Below are positions 16,999 through 24,818 of a DNA stretch of 64,000 nucleotides, in pieces. Origin of the DNA: Gaetbulibacter sp. 4G1. GTDB taxonomy: Bacteria > Bacteroidota > Bacteroidia > Flavobacteriales > Flavobacteriaceae. The stretch lies in NCBI RefSeq assembly GCF_002741945.1, contig NZ_MDVN01000022.1, positions 682,001 to 746,000 of the forward strand, written 5' to 3'. Position numbers and translations under genes: made by a program. A model generated the notes under the pieces. The model was not told the DNA's origin. It made no database searches and saw nothing but the letters and a program-made list of their open reading frames with translations. Positions within the stretch are counted from its first letter, which is position 1. The number at the start of each line of letters is the position of its first letter.

Positions 16999-17472
16999 TT
17001 GAAAATTATAGAAAAACACAAAAATGAATATGTGATTTCAACCGACAAAAATAAGTTGGATATTTCATTGATTCACAATTTTTTAACAAACGAGTCTGGT
17101 TGGAGTGACGGAATATCCTATGAAAAGGTTGAAAAATCAATTAACAATTCACTGAATTTCGGAATATATTTTGAAAAAAAGCTAATTGGATATGCAAGGG
17201 TAATTTCGGATTTTTCTACTATCGCATATTTAGGAGATATTTTTATTTTAAAAGAATATAGAGGGCTTCGATTAAGTAAATGGCTTATGGAAGTAATTAT
17301 GGAACATGAAGAATTACAAGGTTTAAGACGTTGGATTTTATTGACAAGCACGGCGGAATGGCTTTATGAAAAATACGGGTTTACAAAACTGCCAAAACCT
17401 GAGCTTTATATGGAAAAATTCAATCCGAATGTTTACCGAAATGAAAAAAAAACTAATGTCAACCCCGTATAA
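16999..17472 (+). CDS. GNAT family N-acetyltransferase
   Basis: A 157-residue acetyltransferase, TTG start (no in-frame ATG before the fold). The acetyl-CoA-binding region is LGDIFILKEYRGLRLSKWLMEVIMEH, followed by RRWILLTSTAEWLYEKYGF, the pattern common to this GNAT subgroup. It transfers an acetyl group to an unknown amine. The last codons (NVNPV) and stop are encoded by the left end of repeat element I, as for the homocysteine methyltransferase-like gene at element G. Confidence 0.85.
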   Translation: MKIIEKHKNEYVISTDKNKLDISLIHNFLTNESGWSDGISYEKVEKSINNSLNFGIYFEKKLIGYARVISDFSTIAYLGDIFILKEYRGLRLSKWLMEVIMEHEELQGLRRWILLTSTAEWLYEKYGFTKLPKPELYMEKFNPNVYRNEKKTNVNPV

Positions 17473-17483
17473 AACAATTGCTA
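17457..17483 (+). repeat. Element I: left half of a repeat, truncated at the AraC/DJ-1 module
   Basis: TGTCAACCCCGTATAAAACAATTGCT (split here as TGTCAACCCC and GTATAAAACAATTGCT) matches the left end of element G (CACCGTATAAAATTAATTGCT). It contains the stop of the GNAT gene. No hairpin or right end follows; after it the minus-strand AraC gene ends at 17496. Confidence 0.65.
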
Positions 17484-17495
17484 CTTTAGGTTTAA

Positions 17496-18548
17496 TCAAT
17501 TATTTAGTTTTCTATACATAGAAGGTGTTATACCCTCAAACTTTTTAAAAGCGCTATTAAATGAAGATAGACTGCTAAACCCTGTATCAAAGGCTACTGA
17601 AGAAATAGTAAATTTTTGACTTTCAAAGTCTGAAAGTGCTTTTTTTGCTTCTTGAATTCGATAATAATTAATAAAATCATTAAAGTTTCGTTTTGCAAAT
17701 TGATTTATAATAGAAGATGTTTTTTGAGTGCTTTGTCCTATTAATCCGCCTAATTTTGAAAGTGACAAATCTGATTCTAAATACAATTTATCTTCTACAA
17801 CTAATTTAGAAATTTCTTTAAACAATAAAATGCTATCATTTGCTTTGAAAGCCTCTCCGTCAATCTCTGTGGTTTTCAATTTAAAGGCTTTGTAGCTTAA
17901 AAAATAGATAACAATAGAATAGACAATTGGTCCTATTATGTAAGGTACTTTGTCATCTAAAATATTTAAAACATAAGAAGCCCAAATAATAACTAATCCG
18001 ATAATAATCAATTGTAACCAATCAAAAATTGCTTTTTGAGACTTTGTAAGTTCTTCATTCTTATAGTTCTTTTTCACGGTTTTTACGATTTTCCATGATA
18101 AAAAAATATAAAAAGCAAAATGGAAATAAATAAAGATTAGAACACTGGCGAATAAGAAAATTGCCTCTCTGTTGTTGGCATCAAACCACTCTTTGGTTAA
18201 AAAGAAACTCGAAAAAAAAATTAACCCGAAAGGTATTAACTCTAGCAGATACTTTTTTGTTAATTTAAAGTTAGGTCTTGTCATTCCTAACATATACCAA
18301 CACAACAACGGGCCTATTAAAAGTAAAAGAGCTAATCCTGCAAAAATAAAAATGGGCTCCAAATCGTCGCCAAAATTCTTCATTACAGATTTACCAACCC
18401 TAAAAGCCATAAAGACTAAAATCAGTCCTAATAAAAAGTTAGTTATTGTTTTTTTCTTTTTAAAAAAGCATAAGTAAAATGCAAATAACACACCATGCAA
18501 AAGACCTGCACTACTAATAATGATAAGAAGTATTTCTAAATAACTCAA
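17496..18548 (-). CDS. AraC-type regulator with N-terminal membrane domain
   Basis: A 350-residue protein. Seven hydrophobic segments fill residues ~1-215 (from EILLIIISSAGLLHGVLFAFYL to YSIVIYFLSYKAF). The last ~100 residues are an AraC DNA-binding domain with two helix-turn-helix units: LSLSKLGGLIGQSTQKTSSIIN and FTISSVAFDTGFSSLSSFNSAFKK, then GITPSMYRK. Such membrane-bound AraC regulators are common in Bacteroidota and sense signals at the membrane. It lies 93 bases downstream of the DJ-1 gene on the same strand and probably controls it. It is opposite in direction to all neighbouring array genes. Confidence 0.9.
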   Translation of the reverse strand: MSYLEILLIIISSAGLLHGVLFAFYLCFFKKKKTITNFLLGLILVFMAFRVGKSVMKNFGDDLEPIFIFAGLALLLLIGPLLCWYMLGMTRPNFKLTKKYLLELIPFGLIFFSSFFLTKEWFDANNREAIFLFASVLIFIYFHFAFYIFLSWKIVKTVKKNYKNEELTKSQKAIFDWLQLIIIGLVIIWASYVLNILDDKVPYIIGPIVYSIVIYFLSYKAFKLKTTEIDGEAFKANDSILLFKEISKLVVEDKLYLESDLSLSKLGGLIGQSTQKTSSIINQFAKRNFNDFINYYRIQEAKKALSDFESQKFTISSVAFDTGFSSLSSFNSAFKKFEGITPSMYRKLNN

Positions 18549-18641
18549 TATAATATTTTCTCAAATTTAAGAATATTACTAGGAAAAAGCCTAAATCATT
18601 TAAGGGGTTATCCTTTCTAAATCAACTATAAGCAGTTTTAT

Positions 18642-19883
18642 CTAATTTATTTTAGATTTCTTTTTTGCATATGAAGTTAACCCAAGTAAACCAAAAAAAC
18701 GACCAATTTCTCCATTCATAGCAGCAATCACACTATGAGAAGCTATTAATAATCTATCAATAGATTTTTTTTCTTGGATTAATAATTTATCTATTAATTG
18801 TTTTGCTTTATCTGGACCTTCTCTTTCATAAACTAATAAAATCTTTCCTGCATTTTCTTCGCCTGTTATTTCTCTATATTTCGATGTATAACCTAATTGC
18901 TCTATAATGGTTTCTGCTAATTTCCATGTAGACCAAGGGTTTTGCCCCGTGATTAAATTATTATCATGACTAATTGTTTCTAGATACATCGCACCCTTGT
19001 TGAATTTAGCTCCTCCTGCGATTAGTTTATCTTGTAAAAGAAAAGGGAAAATTGATTTTGCATCAGAAATTAAAAGCAATTCTTCTTCATTTGTAAAGCT
19101 ACTTACCATCTTGTTTTCTAAAAGATGTGTTCCGTTATCTAATGTTACATTTACTAAAGCTGCAGGTCCGTGACAAACCGCTCCTACAACTTTTCCAGAT
19201 TGATAATACTTCTTTACAATTTCTTGAATGAATTTATTTTCTGGAAAATCGAACATGGCGCCTTTTCCTCCAACAAAAAACACAGCGCTATAATCTTCCG
19301 CACTTACATCATTTATAGCTATGGTATTACTTGCTTTATTTTGTGCAATTGAATCGTTTAAAAAAGCGTAATCGTATATTCCCATATCATCGTCATCAAG
19401 AACAACAGGAGGTTTTCCTCCTAATGGGCTTGCAATATCAACTTCAAAACCATTAGCTTCAAACACATAGTACGCACGTGACAATTCAGTTAATTCATAA
19501 CCTGTCTTTTTACCGCTATTTCCCATAGTTTCGCTATTAGTAACTACAGCTAATATTTTTCCTCTTTTAGGGGTTTTATTTTGTGACAAATATTGAATTT
19601 CTTCAACCTTGCTATTTGTTAAGTCTTTTTTCATTTCTTCTATTGGTAAGAGGTTAATAAACCACGCTCCAAATGAAATAAGAAGAATAAGTAAACTAAA
19701 GATTGATATTAATCCCCATTTAATTTTAGGGTGTTTTTTAAGCTTAAAAGTAGCCCCAGTAGCAGCTCCTAAAACTACCCCAACACCAATCCAAACTGGC
19801 AAATTATTTATAGTCAATCCTATTGCAATACCAAATGCTGTTCCTAGAACTATTCCAATTCCAATTTTTTTTTCTGACTTCAT
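18642..19883 (-). CDS. DJ-1/PfpI family protein with N-terminal membrane region
   Basis: A 413-residue protein. Residues ~1-85 hold three hydrophobic, glycine-rich segments (IGIGIVLGTAFGIAIGL; VWIGVGVVLGAATGATF; ISIFSLLILLISFGAWFI). Residues ~105-340 are a DJ-1/PfpI domain with the nucleophile-elbow cysteine in AVCHGPAALV. A C-terminal helical segment of ~60 residues follows. Family members act as glyoxalase III/deglycases, chaperones or peptidases; the membrane tether is unusual and the substrate unknown. The neighbouring AraC gene suggests inducible expression. Confidence 0.87.
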   Translation of the reverse strand: MKSEKKIGIGIVLGTAFGIAIGLTINNLPVWIGVGVVLGAATGATFKLKKHPKIKWGLISIFSLLILLISFGAWFINLLPIEEMKKDLTNSKVEEIQYLSQNKTPKRGKILAVVTNSETMGNSGKKTGYELTELSRAYYVFEANGFEVDIASPLGGKPPVVLDDDDMGIYDYAFLNDSIAQNKASNTIAINDVSAEDYSAVFFVGGKGAMFDFPENKFIQEIVKKYYQSGKVVGAVCHGPAALVNVTLDNGTHLLENKMVSSFTNEEELLLISDAKSIFPFLLQDKLIAGGAKFNKGAMYLETISHDNNLITGQNPWSTWKLAETIIEQLGYTSKYREITGEENAGKILLVYEREGPDKAKQLIDKLLIQEKKSIDRLLIASHSVIAAMNGEIGRFFGLLGLTSYAKKKSKIN

Positions 19884-20012
19884 TGTATAAATATGTTTCT
19901 AATTATGCTACGAATTACAGCAAACTAGTCTACAAAAACTGAAGAAATGATAATTCCGTCAGAGTAAAAGATGATTTAAGTAGAGAAAAAACCTTATTGT
20001 GCTAAGAAATAT

Positions 20013-20145
20013 GGTGCAAACAACGTGTATAATTAATTGCTTGGAAACTTTCGTCTCACTAAAATTCCATTAGGGGTTTTTATTTGTAATTTGTTTGCTA
20101 AATTAGTTACTTAAACACACCCATATAAAAACTATTGTGGCCAAT
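20013..20145 (+). repeat. Element J: hairpin-forming inter-gene repeat after the AraC/DJ-1 module
   Basis: Left end GCAAACAACGTGTATAATTAATTGCT (20016-20041, given here as its core CAACGTGTATAATTAATTGC) is the best match to the family consensus. Inner stem 20061-20068 with 20073-20080 has 8 pairs including two G-T wobbles. GCTAAATTAG is at 20097-20106. The right end is diverged (ACTATTGTGGCC). Confidence 0.8.
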
Positions 20146-20149
20146 TAAA

Positions 20150-20716
20150 ATGAATTTCAACAATAGCATTATGAATCTATTGAACTCTTTTATTGTATTT
20201 TTTATTTGCACTAGTCTAACAGCACAAATAAAACATGAATATGGTTTTGCTGATAAATCTGTCCTAGAACTTGCTCAATTTGAGTATTACCGTGGTAAAT
20301 GGATATCTGAAATGGAGATGAAACTGAAAGATGGAACTTTTAAAAAACTGAAAGTTAAGGCAACTATTCAAGGCAAGTATTTAGATGACCACAAAACCTT
20401 TCAGTCTCAGTTTACAACTAATAAAGGTTTTTTTTCAACAGATATTCGAACGTACAATTCAGCTACAAAAAAATGGCATGCGCTTTTTCTAAATGCAAAA
20501 GCTCAACGCTGGCATGAATTTACTTCTAAAATAGTGGATGGAAAAATGACGACAATTGTTAAAGGCGGATATAGCGGTAAAGAGGCGTTTGATGTAAAAA
20601 TTGTTGATGTTGTGATAACAGACAATTATTATTTGAAAAATGTATATCATTCTTTCGATCAAAGTAAAACGTGGGAGCTTGTTTATAAAATAAATGTGAA
20701 AAAAATTGAATATTAG
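20150..20716 (+). CDS. Secreted protein, DUF1579-like
   Basis: A 188-residue protein with a signal peptide (MNLLNSFIVFFICTSLTAQ). The mature domain reads LAQFEYYRGKWISEMEMKLKDGTFKKLKVKATIQGKYLDDHKTFQ, then RTYNSATKKWHALFLNAKAQRWHEF, a calycin-like pattern similar to DUF1579 proteins. The start chosen is the ATG at 20150; the ATG at 20171 would give a more compact signal peptide. It follows element J and overlaps the next gene by 11 bases, so the two form a coupled pair. Function unknown. Confidence 0.72.
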   Translation: MNFNNSIMNLLNSFIVFFICTSLTAQIKHEYGFADKSVLELAQFEYYRGKWISEMEMKLKDGTFKKLKVKATIQGKYLDDHKTFQSQFTTNKGFFSTDIRTYNSATKKWHALFLNAKAQRWHEFTSKIVDGKMTTIVKGGYSGKEAFDVKIVDVVITDNYYLKNVYHSFDQSKTWELVYKINVKKIEY

Positions 20717-21194
20717 AAAAGCGACAGAATTCGATTTTGACAAAGTTTGGGAAATATTCTCAAAAGTCATTAAAACAGGAGATACTTACGTCTTTAATCC
20801 AAATACTCCAAAAGAGGATTTGAAAAAACATTGGTTTGCAGACTATATGGAAACCTTTGTGATTGAAGAGAACAAACAAATACTTGGAACATATATTATA
20901 AAGCCTAACCAAATTGGTTTAGGAAACCATATTGCCAACTGCAGTTACATGGTGAATCCGAATACTCAAGGAAAAGGAATTGGGAAAAAACTTTGTGAAC
21001 ACTCGATTGAAGTAGCTAGAAAAAAGAATTTTGAAGGGATTCAGCTTAATATTGTGGTAAGTACAAATGAAGGTGCTGTTGAGTTGTGGAAAAGATACGG
21101 TTTTAAAATAGTTGGAACCACACCTAAAGGGTTTAGACATTCTGATTTAGGTTTAGTGGACACATATATTATGCATAAGTGTTTAAACGAATAA
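20706..21194 (+). CDS. GNAT family N-acetyltransferase
   Basis: A 162-residue acetyltransferase. The TTG at 20706 is the only sensible start: a stop lies three codons upstream and the typical opening NIRKATEFDFDKVWEIF begins there. The acetyl-CoA motif QGKGIGKKL is intact (residues ~80), followed by VSTNEGAVELWKRYGFKIVGTTPKGFRH, typical of the L-amino-acid/phosphinothricin-like GNAT group. It overlaps the upstream gene by 11 bases. Acceptor unknown. Confidence 0.87.
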   Translation: MNIRKATEFDFDKVWEIFSKVIKTGDTYVFNPNTPKEDLKKHWFADYMETFVIEENKQILGTYIIKPNQIGLGNHIANCSYMVNPNTQGKGIGKKLCEHSIEVARKKNFEGIQLNIVVSTNEGAVELWKRYGFKIVGTTPKGFRHSDLGLVDTYIMHKCLNE

Positions 21195-21308
21195 AAATTA
21201 AGACAGGAAGTAAAACAGGTGGTTGTGAAAAATTGGGTTAATTTAAAATATGGCACTACTCTTACTAATAGAATTAATGATATGTCCAATTAATAAGTAA
21301 AAAACTAA

Positions 21309-23021
21309 ATGAAAATAACACAAACTTTAATTGTGATATTTGTATATACTGCCAGTACTCTATTGTCTTGTAATAGTACAAATGATAAAAATTTAACTTC
21401 AGCTGATGTTGTTGTTTATGGAGGTACTTCAGCTGGTATATCTGCTGCTATTCAAACTGCTCGACTTGGTAAATCGGTGATATTAATTGAGCCAACAAGT
21501 CGTCTTGGAGGATTGACTACAGGCGGCCTTGGACAGACCGACATAGGAAACAAACAGGTGATTGGCGGTATTGCTCGTGAGTTTTATCAAAATATAAAGA
21601 AACACTACGAAGGTTCTTCAAGTTGGGTTTGGCAAACAAGATCAGAATATAAAGATGGCGGACAAACACGCTCCGATAAAAATGAAGATGCTATGTGGAC
21701 ATTTGAGCCTTCTGCAGCATTGAAAGTTTTTCATGATATGATTAAACACCTTAACATCAAAGTGGTTTATAATCAAAAAATTAACAGAGAAACCGGTATA
21801 TCAAAAGTTGGCAATGCTATTCACTCTATTACTATGGAGTCTGGGGCTACCTACTTTGGTAAAGTTTTTATTGATGCAACTTACGAAGGCGACCTCATGG
21901 GAGCATCAGGAATCTCCTATACAGTAGGTAGAGAGCCTAACTCTCTATACAAAGAATCTTTAAATGGTATTCAAGCCAATAAAGTGAGTAAAACATTACT
22001 TGGAACTGTTTCTCACAATAGCATTCACCATGATTTTATAGAGGGTGTTGACCCCTACATTGTAAAAGGAGATCCCACTAGTGGTCTTTTACCATTTATT
22101 AATTCAGGCGGACCAGGAATTAATGGTTCTGGCGATAAAGGAATACAAGCTTATTGCTTCAGAATGACATTAACAGATCATCCTGATAATCGAATACCTT
22201 TTAAAAAACCAGAAAACTATAACGAACTAGAGTATGAACTTCTCTTCCGTAATTATGAAGCCGCCAATGGGTCATTAGAAAAAATGTACTCTTATGGTGA
22301 TCCTCTAATTCCTTGGATAAACTCAGCGATGCCTAATCGAAAAACCGATACCAACAACCAAAAAGGGTTTTCAACTGATTTTATCGGACAAAACTGGGAT
22401 TATCCAGAAGCGTCCTATCCCCAACGAGAAAAAATTGTAGAACGTCACCGTTTATACCAGCAAGGGTTAATGTGGACTCTGGCATACCATAAGCGTATTC
22501 CAAAAGAAGTAAGAGAAAAAGTATCACAATGGGGGACATGTAAAGACGAATATGAACGTGAAGATGGTTGGCAACAACAGCTTTATATAAGAGAAGCTCG
22601 TCGAATGATTAGTTCTTATGTAATGACACAGAAAAATTGCGAAGGCATTGAAAAAGTTTACGACCCAATTGGTATGGCTGCTTATGGGATGGATTCTCAT
22701 CATGTAAAGCGTTATGTAAACTCTAATGGATATGTGTCCAACGAGGGAAATGTAGAAGCACATGTTAAAGCTCCTTTTCCAATAAGTTATCGTTCTATTG
22801 TGCCTAAAAAGGAAGAATGTAATAATTTGCTTGTACCAATATGTCTCAGCGCATCACACATTGCATATGGATCAATCCGTATGGAACCAGTATTTATGGT
22901 TCTTGGTCAAAGCTCCGCGGTTATAGCCAGCTTAGCAATTGATGAGGGTAAACCTGTTCAAGATATAGAATATTCTAAATTAGAGAAAGAATTGACGAAG
23001 CAAGCGCAAATATTGCAATAA
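21309..23021 (+). CDS. FAD-dependent oxidoreductase, lipoprotein (FAD_oxidored family)
   Basis: A 570-residue protein with a lipoprotein signal (STLLSCNS). A dinucleotide-binding motif follows at once ([22 protein letters not shown], then [18 protein letters not shown]), typical of the FAD-dependent oxidoreductases often labelled xanthan-lyase-like in Bacteroidota. The C-terminal region closes the FAD site ([21 protein letters not shown]). The substrate is unknown; relatives often sit in polysaccharide-use loci, but no such genes are next to it. The 114 bp before it show no copy of the repeat family. Confidence 0.87.
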   Translation: MKITQTLIVIFVYTASTLLSCNSTNDKNLTSADVVVYGGTSAGISAAIQTARLGKSVILIEPTSRLGGLTTGGLGQTDIGNKQVIGGIAREFYQNIKKHYEGSSSWVWQTRSEYKDGGQTRSDKNEDAMWTFEPSAALKVFHDMIKHLNIKVVYNQKINRETGISKVGNAIHSITMESGATYFGKVFIDATYEGDLMGASGISYTVGREPNSLYKESLNGIQANKVSKTLLGTVSHNSIHHDFIEGVDPYIVKGDPTSGLLPFINSGGPGINGSGDKGIQAYCFRMTLTDHPDNRIPFKKPENYNELEYELLFRNYEAANGSLEKMYSYGDPLIPWINSAMPNRKTDTNNQKGFSTDFIGQNWDYPEASYPQREKIVERHRLYQQGLMWTLAYHKRIPKEVREKVSQWGTCKDEYEREDGWQQQLYIREARRMISSYVMTQKNCEGIEKVYDPIGMAAYGMDSHHVKRYVNSNGYVSNEGNVEAHVKAPFPISYRSIVPKKEECNNLLVPICLSASHIAYGSIRMEPVFMVLGQSSAVIASLAIDEGKPVQDIEYSKLEKELTKQAQILQ

Positions 23022-23142
23022 GAGTTCACTATAATGTTACACTGAAGCATTGAACGGAAAAATTAAATAGTAAGGAAATTACTCCAGAGTAGGATAATCG
23101 AAAGTAAAACCTTGAATTAACTAAAACAGGATAAAATACTGA

Positions 23143-23565
23143 ATGAAACAATCAATAGCTCACATTGCACTAGTTGTTAGAGATTATGATGAAGCAATTC
23201 AATTTTATACAAAAAAATTGAACTTTGATTTAATTGAAGATCTATATCAACCCAAACAGGATAAAAGGTGGGTTGTAATAGCTCCTCCTAATTCTATAGG
23301 AACAACAATTTTACTAGCAAAAGCTTCAAAAGAAGAGCAAAAACCTTTTATTGGAAATCAAACAGGAGGAAGAGTTTTTCTATTCTTAAATACGGATGAT
23401 TTTTGGAGAGATTACAGCGAAATGGTATCAAAAGGAATTGAATTTATTAGAGAACCAAAAAAGGAAGATTATGGGACAGTGGCTGTATTTAAGGATTTGT
23501 ATGGTAATTTATGGGATTTATTGGAATTGAATTCCGATCATCCAATTATGAAAATAATGAGATGA
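23143..23565 (+). CDS. VOC family protein (glyoxalase/bleomycin-resistance type)
   Basis: A 140-residue vicinal-oxygen-chelate protein. It opens IAHIALVVRDYDEAIQFYTKKLNF and closes VFKDLYGNLWDLLELN, the two beta-alpha-beta-beta-beta modules of the family with His and Glu metal ligands at the usual places. The reaction (isomerase, dioxygenase or drug binding) cannot be told. It is the last same-strand single gene before the conserved AspA/GCS2 block and may mark the right border of the accessory region. Confidence 0.87.
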   Translation: MKQSIAHIALVVRDYDEAIQFYTKKLNFDLIEDLYQPKQDKRWVVIAPPNSIGTTILLAKASKEEQKPFIGNQTGGRVFLFLNTDDFWRDYSEMVSKGIEFIREPKKEDYGTVAVFKDLYGNLWDLLELNSDHPIMKIMR

Positions 23566-23612
23566 TTATAATAAAAACAAACTAAAACTTAAAGCTAGTC
23601 ACTATTTTTTGT

Positions 23613-24818
23613 CTATCTAGAAATTTTCTTATACCAATCTTCATTTTTATACATTTTTGTTTTCGCTTCTTTTTCGCGACTAAATAACCTTAAATGAGTA
23701 GCACCCTCTTGCTTACTTCTATATCCTAACAAATGAAAAAAGGGTTTTGCTAAAAATTTGGCAACTCTTAGGTTTACTATTAAAGCGCCTTTTGTGTTAT
23801 TTATCCAAGAAATTCCTGGCAGAAATACTAATAATTCATCAAAACGAATACTCCTCAAAAATTCAGATAGTCTTAAATAAAACGGTTTAATAGTTTTTAT
23901 AATAAAAAAACCGTCGTTCCCTTTTGTTTGGTATAAAGGCATAAAAATTTTAGCGTTGTATCTTGATAAGATTTCAATATTATTGCTTGTTGCTATTGGT
24001 GTTCCTTTTTTAATAGGCTGAAAACTTTTAAAACCATTAATCATTTTAAATTTTTCGTTAGGATGAATTTTATACTGGTAAATAACTTCAAAAACATTTT
24101 TTATCTGTTCTGCCTCATTTTTTAAAACCTGGAAATGCTTTTCAAAATTTAATACATGCTCTTTTTCCATAATACCTGTGAAATTCAGGGTTAAAAAAGT
24201 AAAAGCAATGCAATTTGTTATAGAGGTTTTTAAATCATGTTGCCCTGCTTCAAAACCTAAGGACACATACCCCAATTGATTAATATAACTTAACAACGGC
24301 CCTTCTAAAAACTCTTCAATACCCAAAACAATAGGCACTGGAAATAACTTTGAAAACTTCCGGTTAATTAACGCATCATTAATTGTTATAAAAGGTAGCG
24401 AAACACTTGATGTTGTATGGAAATCTATAAAGTAAAATGGTCCTTTATGTTTTTTCAAAATGGTTTGTAAAACATTGTATAATTCAATAGCTTCTTGTTC
24501 TTCATTGCTATAGTTACTATTATTTAAAATAGTTTCAATTTTAGAAGGAACCCAAAGCCTGTTTAAATCTTCATCAATATATCTTTGGTTTAAGTTAAGT
24601 GCTTTTATGTTTCCTAAAAGACCATAAATATTACCCTTCACCTGTTTCTTCTTAATATGTTTAAAAGCATGTTGTAAGGCTGTTAACCCTGCCTTTTCAT
24701 TGCCATGCATTCCTGCAAAAAATACTACGGTTGCTCCTTTTGTTTTACCTTCAGTTTTGCCAATTATTCTGTTAATAATAGTAGAGGTTTCAAGTATTTT
24801 ATGTTCCGATTCAACCAT
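23613..24818 (-). CDS. Succinylglutamate desuccinylase/aspartoacylase-like zinc hydrolase
   Basis: A 401-residue M14-like enzyme. The zinc-binding motif FAGMHGNEKAG (H-x-x-E) is near residue 35, the third ligand His lies in YFIDFHTTSS, and NQRYIDEDLNRLW supplies the conserved N/R residues. Family members cut an acyl-amide bond of an N-acylated amino acid. A ~150-residue C-terminal domain follows. It starts at the ATG at 24818, sharing one base with the stop of the GCS2-CBS gene (TGATG), which implies translational coupling and a linked pathway. Substrate unknown. Confidence 0.85.
   Translation of the reverse strand: MVESEHKILETSTIINRIIGKTEGKTKGATVVFFAGMHGNEKAGLTALQHAFKHIKKKQVKGNIYGLLGNIKALNLNQRYIDEDLNRLWVPSKIETILNNSNYSNEEQEAIELYNVLQTILKKHKGPFYFIDFHTTSSVSLPFITINDALINRKFSKLFPVPIVLGIEEFLEGPLLSYINQLGYVSLGFEAGQHDLKTSITNCIAFTFLTLNFTGIMEKEHVLNFEKHFQVLKNEAEQIKNVFEVIYQYKIHPNEKFKMINGFKSFQPIKKGTPIATSNNIEILSRYNAKIFMPLYQTKGNDGFFIIKTIKPFYLRLSEFLRSIRFDELLVFLPGISWINNTKGALIVNLRVAKFLAKPFFHLLGYRSKQEGATHLRLFSREKEAKTKMYKNEDWYKKISR

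Noticed and set aside
10946-20149. Calling the region a true class-type integron with canonical attC sites
   Set aside because: The repeat ends read TACAAC and GTTGTA, not RYYYAAC and GTTRRRY, and no tyrosine recombinase of the IntI type is found in the window. Only the layout is integron-like.
21195-21308. A repeat copy between the GNAT and the FAD oxidoreductase (and again at 23022-23142)
   Set aside because: No GTGTATAA end, inner stem or CTAA-TTAG block could be found in either gap, so the repeat array is not extended beyond element J.
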